A stretch of 64,000 nt of DNA from Verrucomicrobiota bacterium (lineage in GTDB: Bacteria; Pseudomonadota; Gammaproteobacteria; Coxiellales; Coxiellaceae), in NCBI GenBank assembly GCA_013287435.1, contig JABDDU010000001.1, forward strand, positions 62,001 to 126,000, written 5' to 3'. The notes under the pieces were generated by a model. The model was not told the origin of the DNA and did not search any database. It saw only the letters and a list, made by a program, of their open reading frames with translations. Below, piece by piece: positions 7,885 to 17,682 of the stretch. Both the position numbers and the translations under genes were made by a program. Positions within the stretch are counted from its first letter, which is position 1, and every line of letters starts with the position of its first letter.

Positions 7885-7940
7885 GGACTTCTTTATTTTA
7901 TTTATCAAATAGATAACTTAAAAACACAGTTAATTCTTGC

Positions 7941-8001
7941 ATAATAACTCAGTAAATTATAACATAATAACTCAGTAATTTTTAGCATTATTTCTGAGTA
8001 A
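7941..8001 (+). promoter_or_regulatory. Three 15-bp direct repeats with 23-bp period before the Fic gene
   Basis: ATAATAACTCAGTAA occurs at 7941-7955 and 7964-7978, and the variant ATTATTTCTGAGTAA at 7987-8001. The period is exactly 23 bp, about two helical turns, and the last copy ends 16 bp before the start codon. This looks like a cooperative operator array, probably for autoregulation or a dedicated repressor. Confidence 0.55.
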
Positions 8002-8017
8002 ATTTTTGGAGCACCTT

Positions 8018-9550
8018 ATGGAACGACTCAGTAAACTAGGCGACGCATTAGAACGCGTTAAAGCGGTTGCTGATGAATATCACGCTAGCATTGTTAAATC
8101 TAGCGAGATCACACGAGCCGACAGAGAGTTACTGGTTCGTTCACAATGGCTGCTTGAGATTATAAAAGGCTGGTACGTTTTGTCTAGGCCCGATGTAGCG
8201 CCAGGCGACTCTGCAGCTTGGCATGCGAATTTGTGGGATTTTTTACGTGTGTATTTAAATGAACGATATGGTAATCATTATTGTTTGTCAGCAGAAACAT
8301 CGCTGGAGTTACAGATTGGCGCAACATTAATCCCATCGCAAGTGATTGTCATCGTCAAACAAGGTGGAAGTGTGCAGCAACTTCCTTTTAAAACATCGTT
8401 GTTAGTTTATGCTGATAATAAAAATTTTCCGGAGTTAACAAAAGAGATAAACGGTTTGCGAGTGATGGCGTTGCCTTATGCGCTCTGTAAAGTTTCTCCT
8501 ACGTATTTTCGAAAATACAGCGAAAATATTGAAATTGCATTGCGATCAATACGTGATGCGTCTAGCATTACACAGGCTATTTTAACCGGTGAATATCGAA
8601 GTGCGGCAGAAAGAATTATTGGTGCGTTTGAATTTTTTGAATTACGTCGCGACGCATCAGAAATTAAAGATTTTTTAAAGCGTGCCGGCATGGTGATTAA
8701 TCCAGTTAATCCATTTGAACAAAAAACCTCTTTTTTAAAAACAAAACAATTTATCTCGCCTTACGCTGCCCGTATCGAATTAATGTGGCAAAAATATCGT
8801 GAAACTATCGTTGATATTTTTCCAAAAGAAACGGGTTTGCCAAAAAATCCAAAAGACTATCTTGCAGAAGTGAATGCATTGTATGAGTACGATGCTTATA
8901 ATTCATTGTCTATCGAAGGGTATCAAGTCAGCGAAAGTTTGATTCAAAAAGTACAAGAAAATGCCTGGAATCCAAGCTTATATGCTGAGGACGACAAAGA
9001 TCGAAATGCATTAGCAGCGCGCGGCTATTTTGAAGCATTTCAATCGGTCACAAAAACCCTACAACAAATTTTAAAGGGAAAATCGCCTGGTGTATGCGTT
9101 GAAAAAGATTTATCTGTTTGGTACCAAAATTTATTTGCACCGTGCGCGCGTGCAAAAATTATTTCAGAGAGCGCATTGATTGGTTATCGAAACGATCGCG
9201 TGTTTATTAGAAATTCTTTACATGCACCGCCACCCAAAGAAGCGGTACTAGATGCCATGGAATCTTTCTTCCAGTGTTTAAAAAATGAAAAAGTAGCTTC
9301 TGTGAGAGCTGTTTTAGGACATTATGTTTTTGTATTTATTCATCCTTACATGGATGGTAACGGTCGCATCGCGCGATTTATTTTAAATACGATGCTTGCT
9401 TCTGGCGGCTACTCATGGAGTGTGGTACAGGTTGCGCGTCGAAAAGAATATATTCAGTCGCTTGAAACGGTGCATACCAAATCTGATATCGCGCCATTTG
9501 CTCGTTTTATTTTAGATGAATTAAAAATTACCAAAAAATTGTTGAAATAA
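8018..9550 (+). CDS. Fic-domain protein (predicted AMP transferase), class II
   Basis: 510 residues from ATG 8018, chosen because GGAG lies 6 bp upstream. A TTG four codons earlier is less likely. The Fic motif HPYMDGNGR lies near residue 444, with the catalytic His. An inhibitory-helix motif of the form (S/T)xxxE(G/N), seen as SLSIEG near residue 300, marks a self-inhibited class II Fic protein. The first ~200 residues resemble the regulatory half of AbiEi-type proteins (SLELQIGATL...LLVYAD), which I infer only loosely. Fic proteins transfer AMP to target proteins. Here the role may be toxin-like or effector-like. It is monocistronic with a repeated operator upstream. Confidence 0.88.
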   Translation: MERLSKLGDALERVKAVADEYHASIVKSSEITRADRELLVRSQWLLEIIKGWYVLSRPDVAPGDSAAWHANLWDFLRVYLNERYGNHYCLSAETSLELQIGATLIPSQVIVIVKQGGSVQQLPFKTSLLVYADNKNFPELTKEINGLRVMALPYALCKVSPTYFRKYSENIEIALRSIRDASSITQAILTGEYRSAAERIIGAFEFFELRRDASEIKDFLKRAGMVINPVNPFEQKTSFLKTKQFISPYAARIELMWQKYRETIVDIFPKETGLPKNPKDYLAEVNALYEYDAYNSLSIEGYQVSESLIQKVQENAWNPSLYAEDDKDRNALAARGYFEAFQSVTKTLQQILKGKSPGVCVEKDLSVWYQNLFAPCARAKIISESALIGYRNDRVFIRNSLHAPPPKEAVLDAMESFFQCLKNEKVASVRAVLGHYVFVFIHPYMDGNGRIARFILNTMLASGGYSWSVVQVARRKEYIQSLETVHTKSDIAPFARFILDELKITKKLLK

Positions 9551-9569
9551 AAAAATTCATTTGCGGTAC

Positions 9570-10316
9570 TTATAACTTTTTTAAAATCTCCTCCGCAATA
9601 TCCGCATTCGAATAAACATTTTGCACATCATCCAAATCTTCCAGCATATCCGATAATTTCACCATATTTTTCGCTAATTCTTCATCGGTGAGCATACATT
9701 GCGTTGATGCAATCATCGTGACTTCTGATTTTTCAGGATCTAACTGTGCTTTAATTAAAGCATTTTTCACGCTGTCAAAATTATCTGAAGAGGTCATGAC
9801 GTCAATGGATCCGTCATCATTCGTGACAACATCATCAGCGCCAGCGTCGATGGCAATTTCAAAAATTTTTGCTTCATCGCTTTTAGCGGGAAATTGAATT
9901 AATCCTGTTTTTGAAAATAAAAAAGCCACTGAACCGGTTGCACCAAAGCTGCCGCCGCATTTGGTGAATGCATGACGCACATCCGACACCGTGCGATTTT
10001 TATTATCCGTTAAACATTCCACCATAACAGCAACACCGCCCGGACCATAACCTTCATACACGCATTCCATCATATTAGAATCATCTTCACCGCCAGCGCC
10101 GCGTTTGATCGCGCGATTAATCGTGTCGCGCGTCATGTTTTGCCCTAACGCTTTTTGAACCGCTAAACGTAAGCGGGGATTGCTGGATTCATCGCCGCCG
10201 CTCATGCGCGCAGCAGTCGTAATTTCACGAATTAATTTTGTAAATATTTTTCCACGCTTGGCGTCTTGTGCGCCTTTGTGATGTTGAATATTTTTCCACT
10301 TGGAATGGCCGGCCAT
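9570..10316 (-). CDS. yebC: YebC/PmpR-family regulatory/translation factor
   Basis: 248 residues with the diagnostic start [20 protein letters not shown] and the conserved [14 protein letters not shown] segment near residue 87. YebC proteins were described as DNA-binding regulators, and the family has also been linked to translation of difficult sequences. It lies in its usual neighbourhood, upstream of ruvC and downstream of aspS, although accessory genes now separate it from both. Confidence 0.95.
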   Translation of the reverse strand: MAGHSKWKNIQHHKGAQDAKRGKIFTKLIREITTAARMSGGDESSNPRLRLAVQKALGQNMTRDTINRAIKRGAGGEDDSNMMECVYEGYGPGGVAVMVECLTDNKNRTVSDVRHAFTKCGGSFGATGSVAFLFSKTGLIQFPAKSDEAKIFEIAIDAGADDVVTNDDGSIDVMTSSDNFDSVKNALIKAQLDPEKSEVTMIASTQCMLTDEELAKNMVKLSDMLEDLDDVQNVYSNADIAEEILKKL

Positions 10317-10382
10317 AACTTATCCTCAACTTTCAGAATGTCGATCATAATACGTGATTTTTTATCAAATGTGCACCCGCCT

Positions 10383-10412
10383 CAAAGATAAAAATTTTTT
10401 TGAAAGCGGGAG
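10383..10412. repeat. Solo relative of the right end of the 6923-7083 element
   Basis: CAAAGATAAAAATT followed a few bases later by AGCGGGA and ACTG matches the order of the same blocks at 7054-7089. It lies between yebC and the ATPase gene and suggests that the element family has more members. Confidence 0.4.
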
Positions 10413-10486
10413 TGACTGCTACACTAATGTTGCATTACCAGGTACAAAAATTAATAAAATATAAACAAACACCTTAAAAAATATGC

Positions 10487-10492
10487 TATAAT
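10487..10492 (+). promoter_or_regulatory. Consensus -10 box TATAAT before the DUF4143 ATPase gene
   Basis: A perfect TATAAT lies 35 bp before the ATG at 10528. The upstream 60 bp are strongly AT-rich. No good -35 is evident. Confidence 0.5.
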
Positions 10493-10527
10493 CTAAAGTA
10501 TCTATTTAAATAAATTAAGAGTCTATC

Positions 10528-11676
10528 ATGCCATTAAAGAGAATTCTTGATATAAAACAATTAGTTAAAAAAAAATCTTTTTTTCTGTTAGGTCCTCGCG
10601 GAACTGGAAAATCTTCATTGATACAAAAAACATTGGGTGACGAAGCTTATATTATCGATTTGTTGCATTCCGTGAGTTATACGCGGCTTTTGGAAAATCC
10701 TAGCCAGTTGGAATCGATGATAGCGCTCCAATCCGATAAAAAAATTATTGTGATTGACGAAATACAGCGTGTACCCGAATTGCTGAATGAAGTACACCGC
10801 TTGATTGAAAAGAAAAAATGTCATTTTTTGATGACAGGAAGTAGCGCGCGAAAATTAAAAAAACAGGGTGTGAATTTGTTAGCGGGACGTGCGCGTCAAG
10901 CGGAATTATTCCCACTGACGTTTCATGAAATTCCTAATTTTAATTTGAATCGATATTTGCAGTACGGTGGTTTGCCGATGATATATCTCAGCGATGAACC
11001 TGTCGAAGATTTAGATGCTTATGTTTACACTTACCTTGAACAGGAAATTAAAGCAGAAGCTCATGTTCAAAAACTACCTGCATTTAGCCGTTTTTTGCAA
11101 TTATCTGCTTTGACTAGTGGAAACACACTCAATTTTTCATCCATTGCCAATGATGCTGGTGTCAGTAGCGTGACATTGCGTGAATATTACCAGATTTTAG
11201 AAGATACTTTTCTCGGATTTATCGTAGAACCATGGTTGCATTCAGTAAAACGTAAAGCTTCTTCTACTGCGCGTTTTTATTATTTTGATACGGGCGTTAA
11301 AAATAAATTAGCGGGTATCACCACATTACCTGAAAAAACAGATTTATTTGGACAGGCATTCGAGCATTTTATTGCGATGGAACTCCGCGCGTATTTAAGT
11401 TATACCAGAAAAAAATTTCCATTGTATTTTTGGCGTACCGTCGAAGGACATGAAGTTGATTTCATTATAGGTAACGAAATAGCCATTGAAGTAAAATCAA
11501 CTGAAAAATTATCTGAAAAATATTTTAAAAATTTACATTATTTAATGGAAGAAAAAAAATTAAAAAAATATTATATGGTGAGTCGCGATCCAATTCCTGC
11601 AAAATATCGCAATATTATTGCATTGCCGTGGAAAGATTTTTTAAAGCAATTATGGGAAGAGAAAATTATTCTTTAA
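10528..11676 (+). CDS. AAA ATPase with DUF4143 domain
   Basis: 382 residues. Walker [10 protein letters not shown] near residue 23, Walker [14 protein letters not shown] near 73, and [12 protein letters not shown] near 105 are standard for the AAA_14/DUF4143 family. The C-terminal part has the nuclease-like strand pattern [18 protein letters not shown], in which D...EVK matches a PD-(D/E)XK core. The role of the family is unknown. It overlaps the 3' end of aspS by 11 bp, convergently. A second, distantly similar ATPase is at 593-1882 and a third type at 51548-52657. Confidence 0.85.
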   Translation: MPLKRILDIKQLVKKKSFFLLGPRGTGKSSLIQKTLGDEAYIIDLLHSVSYTRLLENPSQLESMIALQSDKKIIVIDEIQRVPELLNEVHRLIEKKKCHFLMTGSSARKLKKQGVNLLAGRARQAELFPLTFHEIPNFNLNRYLQYGGLPMIYLSDEPVEDLDAYVYTYLEQEIKAEAHVQKLPAFSRFLQLSALTSGNTLNFSSIANDAGVSSVTLREYYQILEDTFLGFIVEPWLHSVKRKASSTARFYYFDTGVKNKLAGITTLPEKTDLFGQAFEHFIAMELRAYLSYTRKKFPLYFWRTVEGHEVDFIIGNEIAIEVKSTEKLSEKYFKNLHYLMEEKKLKKYYMVSRDPIPAKYRNIIALPWKDFLKQLWEEKIIL

Positions 11677-13423
11677 TTTTAATTCCCAGTTCATGCAACT
11701 GCTTAAAATCCGCTACCGACGGTGCATTGGTTAACGGACAGCTGGCGGTTTGTGTTTTGGGGAATGCAATCACGTCGCGAATATTTTGCGTGTCGGTCAT
11801 GAGCATGCAAATGCGATCAATACCGAAAGCAATGCCACCGTGCGGTGGTGCGCCTAATTTTAACGCTTGTAATAAATGCCCGAATTTTGCGTGTGCCTCG
11901 ACTTCTTTAATGCCTAAAATATCGAGTGATGTGAGCTGCATATCATAACGATGAATACGAATCGATCCGCCGCCAATTTCATAACCATTCATTACAATAT
12001 CGTACGCGCGAGAATTGGATGCGCCCGGATTGTCGCGTAATTTTTTAATATCCGATTCTGTCGGTGCGGTGAAAGGGTGATGCAGCGGTTCCCATTGCCC
12101 GTCTTTATCGAGCTGATACATTGGAAAATCAGTGACCCACAAGGGCGCCCAGGGTTGCGTATATAAATTAAAATCTTTGCATAATTTATCACGCAATGCG
12201 CCTAAACTTTCCGACACAATTTTTGTGTGATCCGCGCCAAAAAATAAAGTGTCGCCAGTGTCAGCGTTTGTGCGAGACAAAATTTCTTTGACCGTATTTT
12301 CAGGGATAAATTTTAAAATGGGAGATTGCAATCCTTCAACGCCTTTTGAAATGTCATTCACTTTAATATAAGCGAGACCTTTCGCGCCGTAATTGCCGAC
12401 AAATTGTGTGTAATCATCAATTTGTTTTCGTGATAATTCGCGTGCAGGTAAACGTAAAACGGTGACGCGTCCATCAATATCATTCGCAGGGCCATGAAAC
12501 ACCTTAAATTCCACGGTTTTCATCAAATCTTTAATATCGATTAATTTGAGTGGATTGCGCAAATCGGGTTTATCAGAACCATAATCACGCATTGCGTCAT
12601 GATACGACATGCGTGGAAATGCTGGTAAATCCACCTTTAAAATCGTTTTCCATAATTCCCGAATCATTTTTTCCATTAACGCTTGCACATCACTTTCAGT
12701 GACAAAAGCCATTTCTAAATCGAGTTGTGTAAATTCGGGTTGACGATCTGCACGCAAATCTTCATCACGAAAACATTTGACGATTTGATAATAACGATCA
12801 AATCCTGAAATCATTAATAATTGTTTGAAGATTTGCGGTGATTGCGGCAGCGCATAAAATTTCCCGGGATAATTTCTACTGGGAACCAAATAATCGCGCG
12901 CGCCTTCAGGCGTTGTTTTGGTTAAAACGGGCGTTTCAATGTCATTAAAATTTTCTGCATCCAAAAAATGGCGAATAAAACGCACGATTTGCGCGCGTTT
13001 TTTTAAACGCATTTGATTTTCTTTTCGGCGCAAATCCAGATATCGATATCTGAGTCGCACTTCTTCGCCGACTTCTTGATAATCATCGACATTAAAGGGT
13101 AATGGTTCAGCGGTATTTAATATTTCAATATTCACCGCATCAATTTCAACGTCGCCAGAGGGAATTTCTTTATTCACAGTTCCTTCGGGACGTGCGCGTA
13201 CGTTTCCCGTGATTTGAATCACACATTCATTTCGTAATTTTTGCGCGACATCAAAGGTGGTTTTTTTGGCGGGATCGCAAACGATTTGCACGAGTTCATT
13301 GCGATCGCGTAAATCAATAAAAATTAATCCGCCGTGATCACGACGACGATGAACCCAGCCGCACAAAGTAACGGATTGGTTGATCAAAGTATTATTGACT
13401 TCGCTGGCTGCTTTTGTACGCAT
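11666..13423 (-). CDS. aspS: Aspartyl-tRNA synthetase
   Basis: 585 residues from ATG 13423 ([13 protein letters not shown]). A longer frame to 13453 adds residues outside the family. It has the N-terminal OB fold ([18 protein letters not shown]), the class II motif 2 region [16 protein letters not shown], the bacterial GAD insertion, and motif 3 [13 protein letters not shown]. It charges tRNA-Asp. Bacterial-type synthetases in genomes lacking AsnRS can be non-discriminating, which cannot be judged here. Its leader consists of a half F1 element whose edge is about 17 bp from the ATG. Confidence 0.96.
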   Translation of the reverse strand: MRTKAASEVNNTLINQSVTLCGWVHRRRDHGGLIFIDLRDRNELVQIVCDPAKKTTFDVAQKLRNECVIQITGNVRARPEGTVNKEIPSGDVEIDAVNIEILNTAEPLPFNVDDYQEVGEEVRLRYRYLDLRRKENQMRLKKRAQIVRFIRHFLDAENFNDIETPVLTKTTPEGARDYLVPSRNYPGKFYALPQSPQIFKQLLMISGFDRYYQIVKCFRDEDLRADRQPEFTQLDLEMAFVTESDVQALMEKMIRELWKTILKVDLPAFPRMSYHDAMRDYGSDKPDLRNPLKLIDIKDLMKTVEFKVFHGPANDIDGRVTVLRLPARELSRKQIDDYTQFVGNYGAKGLAYIKVNDISKGVEGLQSPILKFIPENTVKEILSRTNADTGDTLFFGADHTKIVSESLGALRDKLCKDFNLYTQPWAPLWVTDFPMYQLDKDGQWEPLHHPFTAPTESDIKKLRDNPGASNSRAYDIVMNGYEIGGGSIRIHRYDMQLTSLDILGIKEVEAHAKFGHLLQALKLGAPPHGGIAFGIDRICMLMTDTQNIRDVIAFPKTQTASCPLTNAPSVADFKQLHELGIKIKE

Positions 13424-13439
13424 GTTTTTCTCGTTTTTT

Positions 13440-13534
13440 ATTTTCACCCTCACGGGTACAGGTCACAAAAAATCCCATCAAAATTGAACCTTCGAGGTTT
13501 ATTCTAGTTTTGATCGGTGAAGTTGCAATGTTAC
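13440..13534. mobile_element. Half copy of F1 element forming the aspS leader
   Basis: From CACCCTCACGGGTACAGGTC onward this region shares a block with the insert of the dnaG-upstream element, and the part ACAAAAAATCCCATCAAAATT through TTTTGATCGGTGAA matches 21051-21110 almost base for base. It ends with GTTAC at 13530-13534, the F1 terminus. The other end is missing. It contains two small hairpins (ACCC/GGGT and AACCT/AGGTT). Confidence 0.65.
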
Positions 13535-13552
13535 CGAGCTCATGCCGATACT

Positions 13553-13855
13553 TCAATCGCTTTTTTCAGTCTTTTTTGTCTCGACTGTTTTCGCGGTTTC
13601 GGTTTTTACTTCTGCTTTTGTTTCGGTTTTTGTCTCAGTTTTCGTTTCAGTTGATTTTGGCGTATTTTCTTTTTTATTTTTAAAATCGGTGACGTACCAA
13701 CCACCGCCTTTGAGTTGAAAACTCGTCGACGACATTTGTTTGACAAGATTATCTTGATGGCAATGCGGACACGTTTTTGCAGGTGCATCGGATAGCTTTT
13801 GTAATAGTTCTGTCTCTTTATTGCAAGATGTACAGCGGTATTCGTAAATGGGCAT
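13553..13855 (-). CDS. FmdB-family zinc-ribbon protein
   Basis: 100 residues. It starts MPIYEYRCTSC and has a second Cys pair CPHC near residue 33, the CxxC...CxxC zinc ribbon of the FmdB/CxxC_CxxC_SSSS family. The SSTSFQLKGGGWYVTDF segment is also typical. The C-terminal third is a Lys/Thr/Glu repeat (TETKTETK units), likely disordered. Family function is unclear, with proposed regulatory or nucleic-acid roles. It often sits next to aspS in gammaproteobacteria, as here. GAGGAC is the ribosome binding site. Confidence 0.88.
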   Translation of the reverse strand: MPIYEYRCTSCNKETELLQKLSDAPAKTCPHCHQDNLVKQMSSTSFQLKGGGWYVTDFKNKKENTPKSTETKTETKTETKAEVKTETAKTVETKKTEKSD

Positions 13856-13945
13856 AATGTCCTCGAATTTAGTAATTTAACATGGATTGCATAGTATAGA
13901 AAAATTTTTGTCGCATACAATCAGAGAGCGGAACTGCTGATGACG

Positions 13946-14830
13946 TTACTGTTCACGCCGCATCAAATAATCACACAGCATTTGAAGCATCACAGTATCT
14001 TGCGGTAATGATTTCAACAAGGTCGTTGCTTCATCCGTCAATATTTTTATTTGCGCTTGCGTTGCTTCAATGCCCACTAAAATCGCATAGGTTGCCTTTT
14101 GTAATTTACTATCTTGCCCTGTATTTTTACCGAGATTTTTTGTGTTGCCTGTCATATCCAGTAAATCATCTTGGAGTTGAAATGCAAGGCCTAAACGCGT
14201 TGCAAATTGATCGAGTGTTTCCAATACCGTTTGATCTTTACAACCGGCACCCAATGCACCCATTAAAACACTGGCGCGGATTAAGGCCGCTGTTTTTAAT
14301 TGATGAATTTGATTTAATTCATTCGTCGATATTTTTTTTCCTTCAGCGATTAAGTCTAACGATTGTCCAGCAATCATTCCTGATGCGCCAGAATGGTGCG
14401 CCAATGTTTGTATTATTTTTAATTGAATTTCTGCTGAAATAGTGGATTTTTGCGTTAACAAATCAAACGCCAATGTTTGCAGCGCATCACCTGCTAAAAT
14501 GGCGGTTGCTTCACCAAACGCAATATGACAAGTTGGTTTTCCACGACGTAAATTATCATCGTCCATCGCAGGCAAATCATCGTGAATCAGCGAATAACAA
14601 TGAATGCATTCTACTGCTGCGGCAACGTGATCGAGCGCTGCTGGCGTTTGGCCAAGGCTAACACCGGTTGCATACACTAAAATGGGCCTTAATCGTTTTC
14701 CGCTATTTAATGCAGAATAAGCCATTGCATCGCGTAATAATGATGCCCTTTTCGTTGAACAAATAACATTGTTGAGGATGTGATTTACTCGTTCGCGATA
14801 GACGGCTAATGCATCAATAAAACTATTCAT
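13946..14830 (-). CDS. ispA: Farnesyl diphosphate synthase (polyprenyl synthetase)
   Basis: 294 residues from ATG 14830, which overlaps the xseB stop by 8 bp. An in-frame TTG four codons earlier is less likely. The first Asp-rich motif is DDLPAMDDDNLRRGKPT near residue 82 and the second is LAFQLQDDLLDMTG near 215. The substrate-binding GKRLRP is near 47. It condenses IPP with DMAPP/GPP to farnesyl diphosphate. The xseB-ispA order is conserved (often followed by dxs, which is absent here). Confidence 0.95.
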   Translation of the reverse strand: MNSFIDALAVYRERVNHILNNVICSTKRASLLRDAMAYSALNSGKRLRPILVYATGVSLGQTPAALDHVAAAVECIHCYSLIHDDLPAMDDDNLRRGKPTCHIAFGEATAILAGDALQTLAFDLLTQKSTISAEIQLKIIQTLAHHSGASGMIAGQSLDLIAEGKKISTNELNQIHQLKTAALIRASVLMGALGAGCKDQTVLETLDQFATRLGLAFQLQDDLLDMTGNTKNLGKNTGQDSKLQKATYAILVGIEATQAQIKILTDEATTLLKSLPQDTVMLQMLCDYLMRREQ

Positions 14831-15086
14831 CAGGTGATTCAAAATCAGTAAGCGTTGTTTTACCTGATTTTTCCGTTAAAATTTGAATTTTTTGTTCTGC
14901 GGCATTTAAAGTTGTTTGGCATTGTCTGATCAGGGTAACACCTTCTTCAAAATGTTTGAGCGACGCCTCTAGACTTAATTGTCCGGTTTCCATTTTTTCG
15001 ATCAATTGATTAAGTTGATTGAGTGATTTTTCAAAATCAAGCGGTTCTAATTCTGACTTTTTTGATATTTTTCGAGTAGAAGACAT
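14823..15086 (-). CDS. xseB: Exodeoxyribonuclease VII small subunit
   Basis: 87 residues. The helical-hairpin core FEKSLNQLNQLIEKMETGQL...SLKHFEEGVTLIRQCQTTL is typical of XseB. The subunit supports XseA in single-strand DNA degradation. It is translationally coupled to ispA by an 8-bp overlap. Confidence 0.93.
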   Translation of the reverse strand: MSSTRKISKKSELEPLDFEKSLNQLNQLIEKMETGQLSLEASLKHFEEGVTLIRQCQTTLNAAEQKIQILTEKSGKTTLTDFESPDE

Positions 15087-15366
15087 TGCTTTGCTCTATA
15101 TTGTTAGATGCGTAGTTTACTGATTCCAGTTTAGGTGTGCAATATGAAAAAAACTTCCTATTTGAGAAATGCACGTTAAAAATGAAAGATTTTTGTTGTC
15201 AGAAGCACTTATCCAAGATATATTTTCATATGATTGACTTGGGGATTAAGTTTTATTGCTGTGGCCGTTGTCACTGAGATAACTTTTTCGCTGAGCGATC
15301 TTAAAATCAACGGACTGCTGTACAGCCATGTATAGTGGTTTTTATTTATTTTTAGGGAGTAATCGG

Positions 15367-15621
15367 ATGAAGAGTATTTTTAAAAAAGGGCTTGTCGTTC
15401 TTTTGGCTAGCTTGTTTGTATCAAGTGTTTTTGCTGCTGAAGAAGCTGCAGCACCTGCTACAACTGCACCAGCAAAACACATGATGAAAAAACATCATAT
15501 GAGAGTAAAACATCATTGCTGGAAAAACAAACATGGCAAAACTGTGTGCGGCAAAAAAATGATGCATCACAAAGCTATGAAAAAAGCTGAAGTAACTGCA
15601 CCTGTTAAAAAACAAGGTTAA
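15367..15621 (+). CDS. Small secreted His/Lys-rich protein
   Basis: 84 residues from ATG 15367, preceded by GGAG at 8 bp spacing. A start 13 codons upstream lacks these features. Residues 1-23 form a signal peptide (KKGLVVLLASLFVSSVFAAEE), and the mature part is rich in His, Met and Lys with two Cys (HHCWKNKHGKTVCGKKMMHH). The His/Met/Cys content suggests metal binding in the periplasm, but this is inference. The upstream 280 bp (15087-15366) hold no gene. A strong hairpin terminator follows at 15641. Confidence 0.72.
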   Translation: MKSIFKKGLVVLLASLFVSSVFAAEEAAAPATTAPAKHMMKKHHMRVKHHCWKNKHGKTVCGKKMMHHKAMKKAEVTAPVKKQG

Positions 15622-15640
15622 TTCATTCTTGTTATTGAAC

Positions 15641-15670
15641 GCCGAATGGATTAAGTCTTGTCCATTCGGC
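15641..15670. terminator. Hairpin terminator between convergent secreted-protein genes
   Basis: GCCGAATGGA and TCCATTCGGC form a perfect 10-bp stem with a 10-base loop between the + gene ending 15621 and the - gene ending 15700. It could serve both directions. Confidence 0.7.
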
Positions 15671-15699
15671 ATCTTGATTCTTCGATACCAAAATTTCTC

Positions 15700-16032
15700 T
15701 TAGTAATTTGAATCGTTTTTCTGAGCGGGTTGAGCAGCATCTTCGTTTGCTGGTGGTATTTCTACTTTTGGCATTTCATCCTTATTGTCTTGTGCTACGC
15801 CGGGTTGAGCGGGTTGCAAATTTTTATCTTTAGCCATGTCGGATTGTTGATTGTTTTGCAAATTTGCATCCGGTGCAGTAGTTGTAGCTTCAGGCGCTCC
15901 AGTTGCTGGCATTGTCTGCGCATTTTGAGTTTCCGCTGGTTGCGATTGATTCATTTGATCATCAGCAGCAACCGCAATACCTGCGAAAGTAGTGATAGCG
16001 ATAATACTCGCTCCAAGCAATAATCTTTTCAT
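15700..16032 (-). CDS. Secreted low-complexity Gln/Pro/Ala/Asp-rich protein
   Basis: 110 residues from ATG 16032, which has an AAGGAG site upstream. A longer frame to 16083 adds a non-signal-like start. Residues 1-22 are a signal peptide (KRLLLGASIIAITTFAGIAVAA). The remainder is disordered (repeats of QPA, NNQQ, PANED). I recognise no domain. It may be a periplasmic spacer or stress protein. Confidence 0.68.
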   Translation of the reverse strand: MKRLLLGASIIAITTFAGIAVAADDQMNQSQPAETQNAQTMPATGAPEATTTAPDANLQNNQQSDMAKDKNLQPAQPGVAQDNKDEMPKVEIPPANEDAAQPAQKNDSNY

Positions 16033-16107
16033 GTGTGTTTCTCCTTGAATAAAACATGACGCCCCACAAACATTGTGAAGCAATGCGTAAATTCTAGCAC
16101 AAAATGA

Positions 16108-16596
16108 TTAAACGTTATGATAGAGTTTCATTGCTTTTTTATATTTTATTTTTTTCTGATGACAGCTGAGACTAGGATCAATTAACACACGACTGTTCAA
16201 TGCTTCTCGCCCTAATAACATGCGATAACGCAATGGATCACGATTAGATAATGTCACTTGCATTTCCCATTGTTGATCGCCGATGACAACTGCTGTGCTA
16301 ATCACATAACGATGTTCTATATGACCGCTGGAACTCATGATGTGACGCTCATCAATCAAGGGTGCGATGCAAGAAACAATGGTGTTGTCATTGCCCTGTA
16401 ATGGATGCATATCAAATCGTACAAAATGTTTATGATTTTTTTTAACAGGCCTGATATTAAATGCGTGTAATGCGGATGTTTTTGCACCGGTATCAATTTT
16501 TGCTTTGATAGCGGGAATATGAAGATCGGGTAATTCACACCATTCATCACGCCCAATCAGTAATCTATTTTTAATCGTCAATTGATGCGTATCCAT
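16108..16596 (-). CDS. RimK-associated retropepsin-like zinc protease family protein
   Basis: 162 residues. The motif AKIDTGAKTSALHA near residue 32 is the aspartic-protease-like DTGA signature of PF05618 (putative ATP-dependent zinc protease), and LLGREAL...VLIDPS near 130-145 is the conserved C-terminal part. In Pseudomonas the RimB protein of this family accompanies RimK and trims glutamate tails of ribosomal protein S6. It starts 3 bp after the rimK stop, so the two are co-translated and probably act together. Confidence 0.85.
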   Translation of the reverse strand: MDTHQLTIKNRLLIGRDEWCELPDLHIPAIKAKIDTGAKTSALHAFNIRPVKKNHKHFVRFDMHPLQGNDNTIVSCIAPLIDERHIMSSSGHIEHRYVISTAVVIGDQQWEMQVTLSNRDPLRYRMLLGREALNSRVLIDPSLSCHQKKIKYKKAMKLYHNV

Positions 16597-16599
16597 TCG

Positions 16600-17505
16600 T
16601 CAACCTTGATATCGACTACGCGGACCAATCGGCTTTGCATTTTTTTCAATATGCCGAATGACTGCGCTCGCGATATCTTTTTCTGTGCTTTTTTCAATTC
16701 CTTCCAATCCCGGTGAAGAATTAATTTCTAAAATCAAGGGCCCGCGTTTTGAACGAATCAAATCAACGCCAGCCACACCTAAACCCATTATTTTTGCAGC
16801 TTTAATCGCTGCTTCACGTTCGAGTTTGCTGATGCGAACCGGTTCTGCACTGCCGCCTTGATGAATATTCGCGCGAAAATCTCCCGGTGCAGCGATGCGT
16901 TGCATGGCGGCAACAACCTTGCCCCCAATAACAAAACAACGAATATCACTGCCTTTTGATTCAGAAATATATTCTTGAATAATAACGTTGGCATGTAATC
17001 CATGCAGTGTTTGCGTAACACTTTTGACGGCTTTACGGGTTTCAGCCAACACAACACCGACACCCTGCGTACCTTCAACCAGTTTGATAATAAGCGGTGG
17101 TCCACCAACCAAATCGATCAAGTCGTTAATGTCGTTGGCTGCGTGAGCAAATCCCGTGAGTGGCATATTAACGCCTTTCATCACCAGTAATTGTTGCGAC
17201 CGCAATTTATCGCGAGAACGGTTGATGGCAAGCGATGAGTTAATGCTATACGTGCCCATGGTCTCAAATTGTCGCAGAATGGCGGTGCCGTAAAACGTTC
17301 TATTTGCGCCAATACGCGGAATAATGGCATCAAATCCTTCCAAAATATGGCCCTTGTATTGAATCGAAGGCTGTTCTGCCGTGATATTCATATAACAACG
17401 CAAATAATCAATGACTTGCATATCATGCCCGCGTGCGGCCCCCGCCTCAACCAAACGGCGAGTTGAATATAACGCCTTGTTTCTGGATAAAATTGCAATT
17501 TTCAA
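16600..17505 (-). CDS. rimK: RimK, ATP-grasp S6 glutamate ligase
   Basis: 301 residues, standard length. It starts [18 protein letters not shown] and has the ATP-grasp segments [38 protein letters not shown] and [26 protein letters not shown]. It adds glutamates to the C-terminus of ribosomal protein S6. The zinc-protease partner follows at 3 bp. Confidence 0.93.
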   Translation of the reverse strand: MKIAILSRNKALYSTRRLVEAGAARGHDMQVIDYLRCYMNITAEQPSIQYKGHILEGFDAIIPRIGANRTFYGTAILRQFETMGTYSINSSLAINRSRDKLRSQQLLVMKGVNMPLTGFAHAANDINDLIDLVGGPPLIIKLVEGTQGVGVVLAETRKAVKSVTQTLHGLHANVIIQEYISESKGSDIRCFVIGGKVVAAMQRIAAPGDFRANIHQGGSAEPVRISKLEREAAIKAAKIMGLGVAGVDLIRSKRGPLILEINSSPGLEGIEKSTEKDIASAVIRHIEKNAKPIGPRSRYQG

Positions 17506-17545
17506 GGAATTTTCCTATGGTGAATTTTCGGTAAATATAGCACAT

Positions 17546-17612
17546 GGGAGTGTGGGTGTGAGTGTGAGTGTGAGAAAATATCTGATCGCACACTCACACG
17601 CACATTCACACT
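17546..17612. repeat. GTGTGA-type tandem repeat with inverted half
   Basis: A run of GTGTGA-like units (17546-17575) is followed by its approximate complement (CACACTCACACGCACATTCACAC, 17589-17611), so the transcript could fold into a long hairpin. It lies between divergent rimK and the MFS gene. Similar short-unit inverted arrays occur at 57803, 60891 and 61598. Confidence 0.55.
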
Positions 17613-17682
17613 ACAAAGTTATACATCATCTCCCTCAATCTATATTACAATCACACAGTTAATTTTACTCAAGCATCTCAAC

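Noticed and set aside
13499-13683. Plus-strand gene with Phe/Arg/Leu-rich product opposite the FmdB gene
   Set aside because: It is the antisense of the Lys/Thr/Glu repeat of the FmdB-family gene and has no ribosome binding site.
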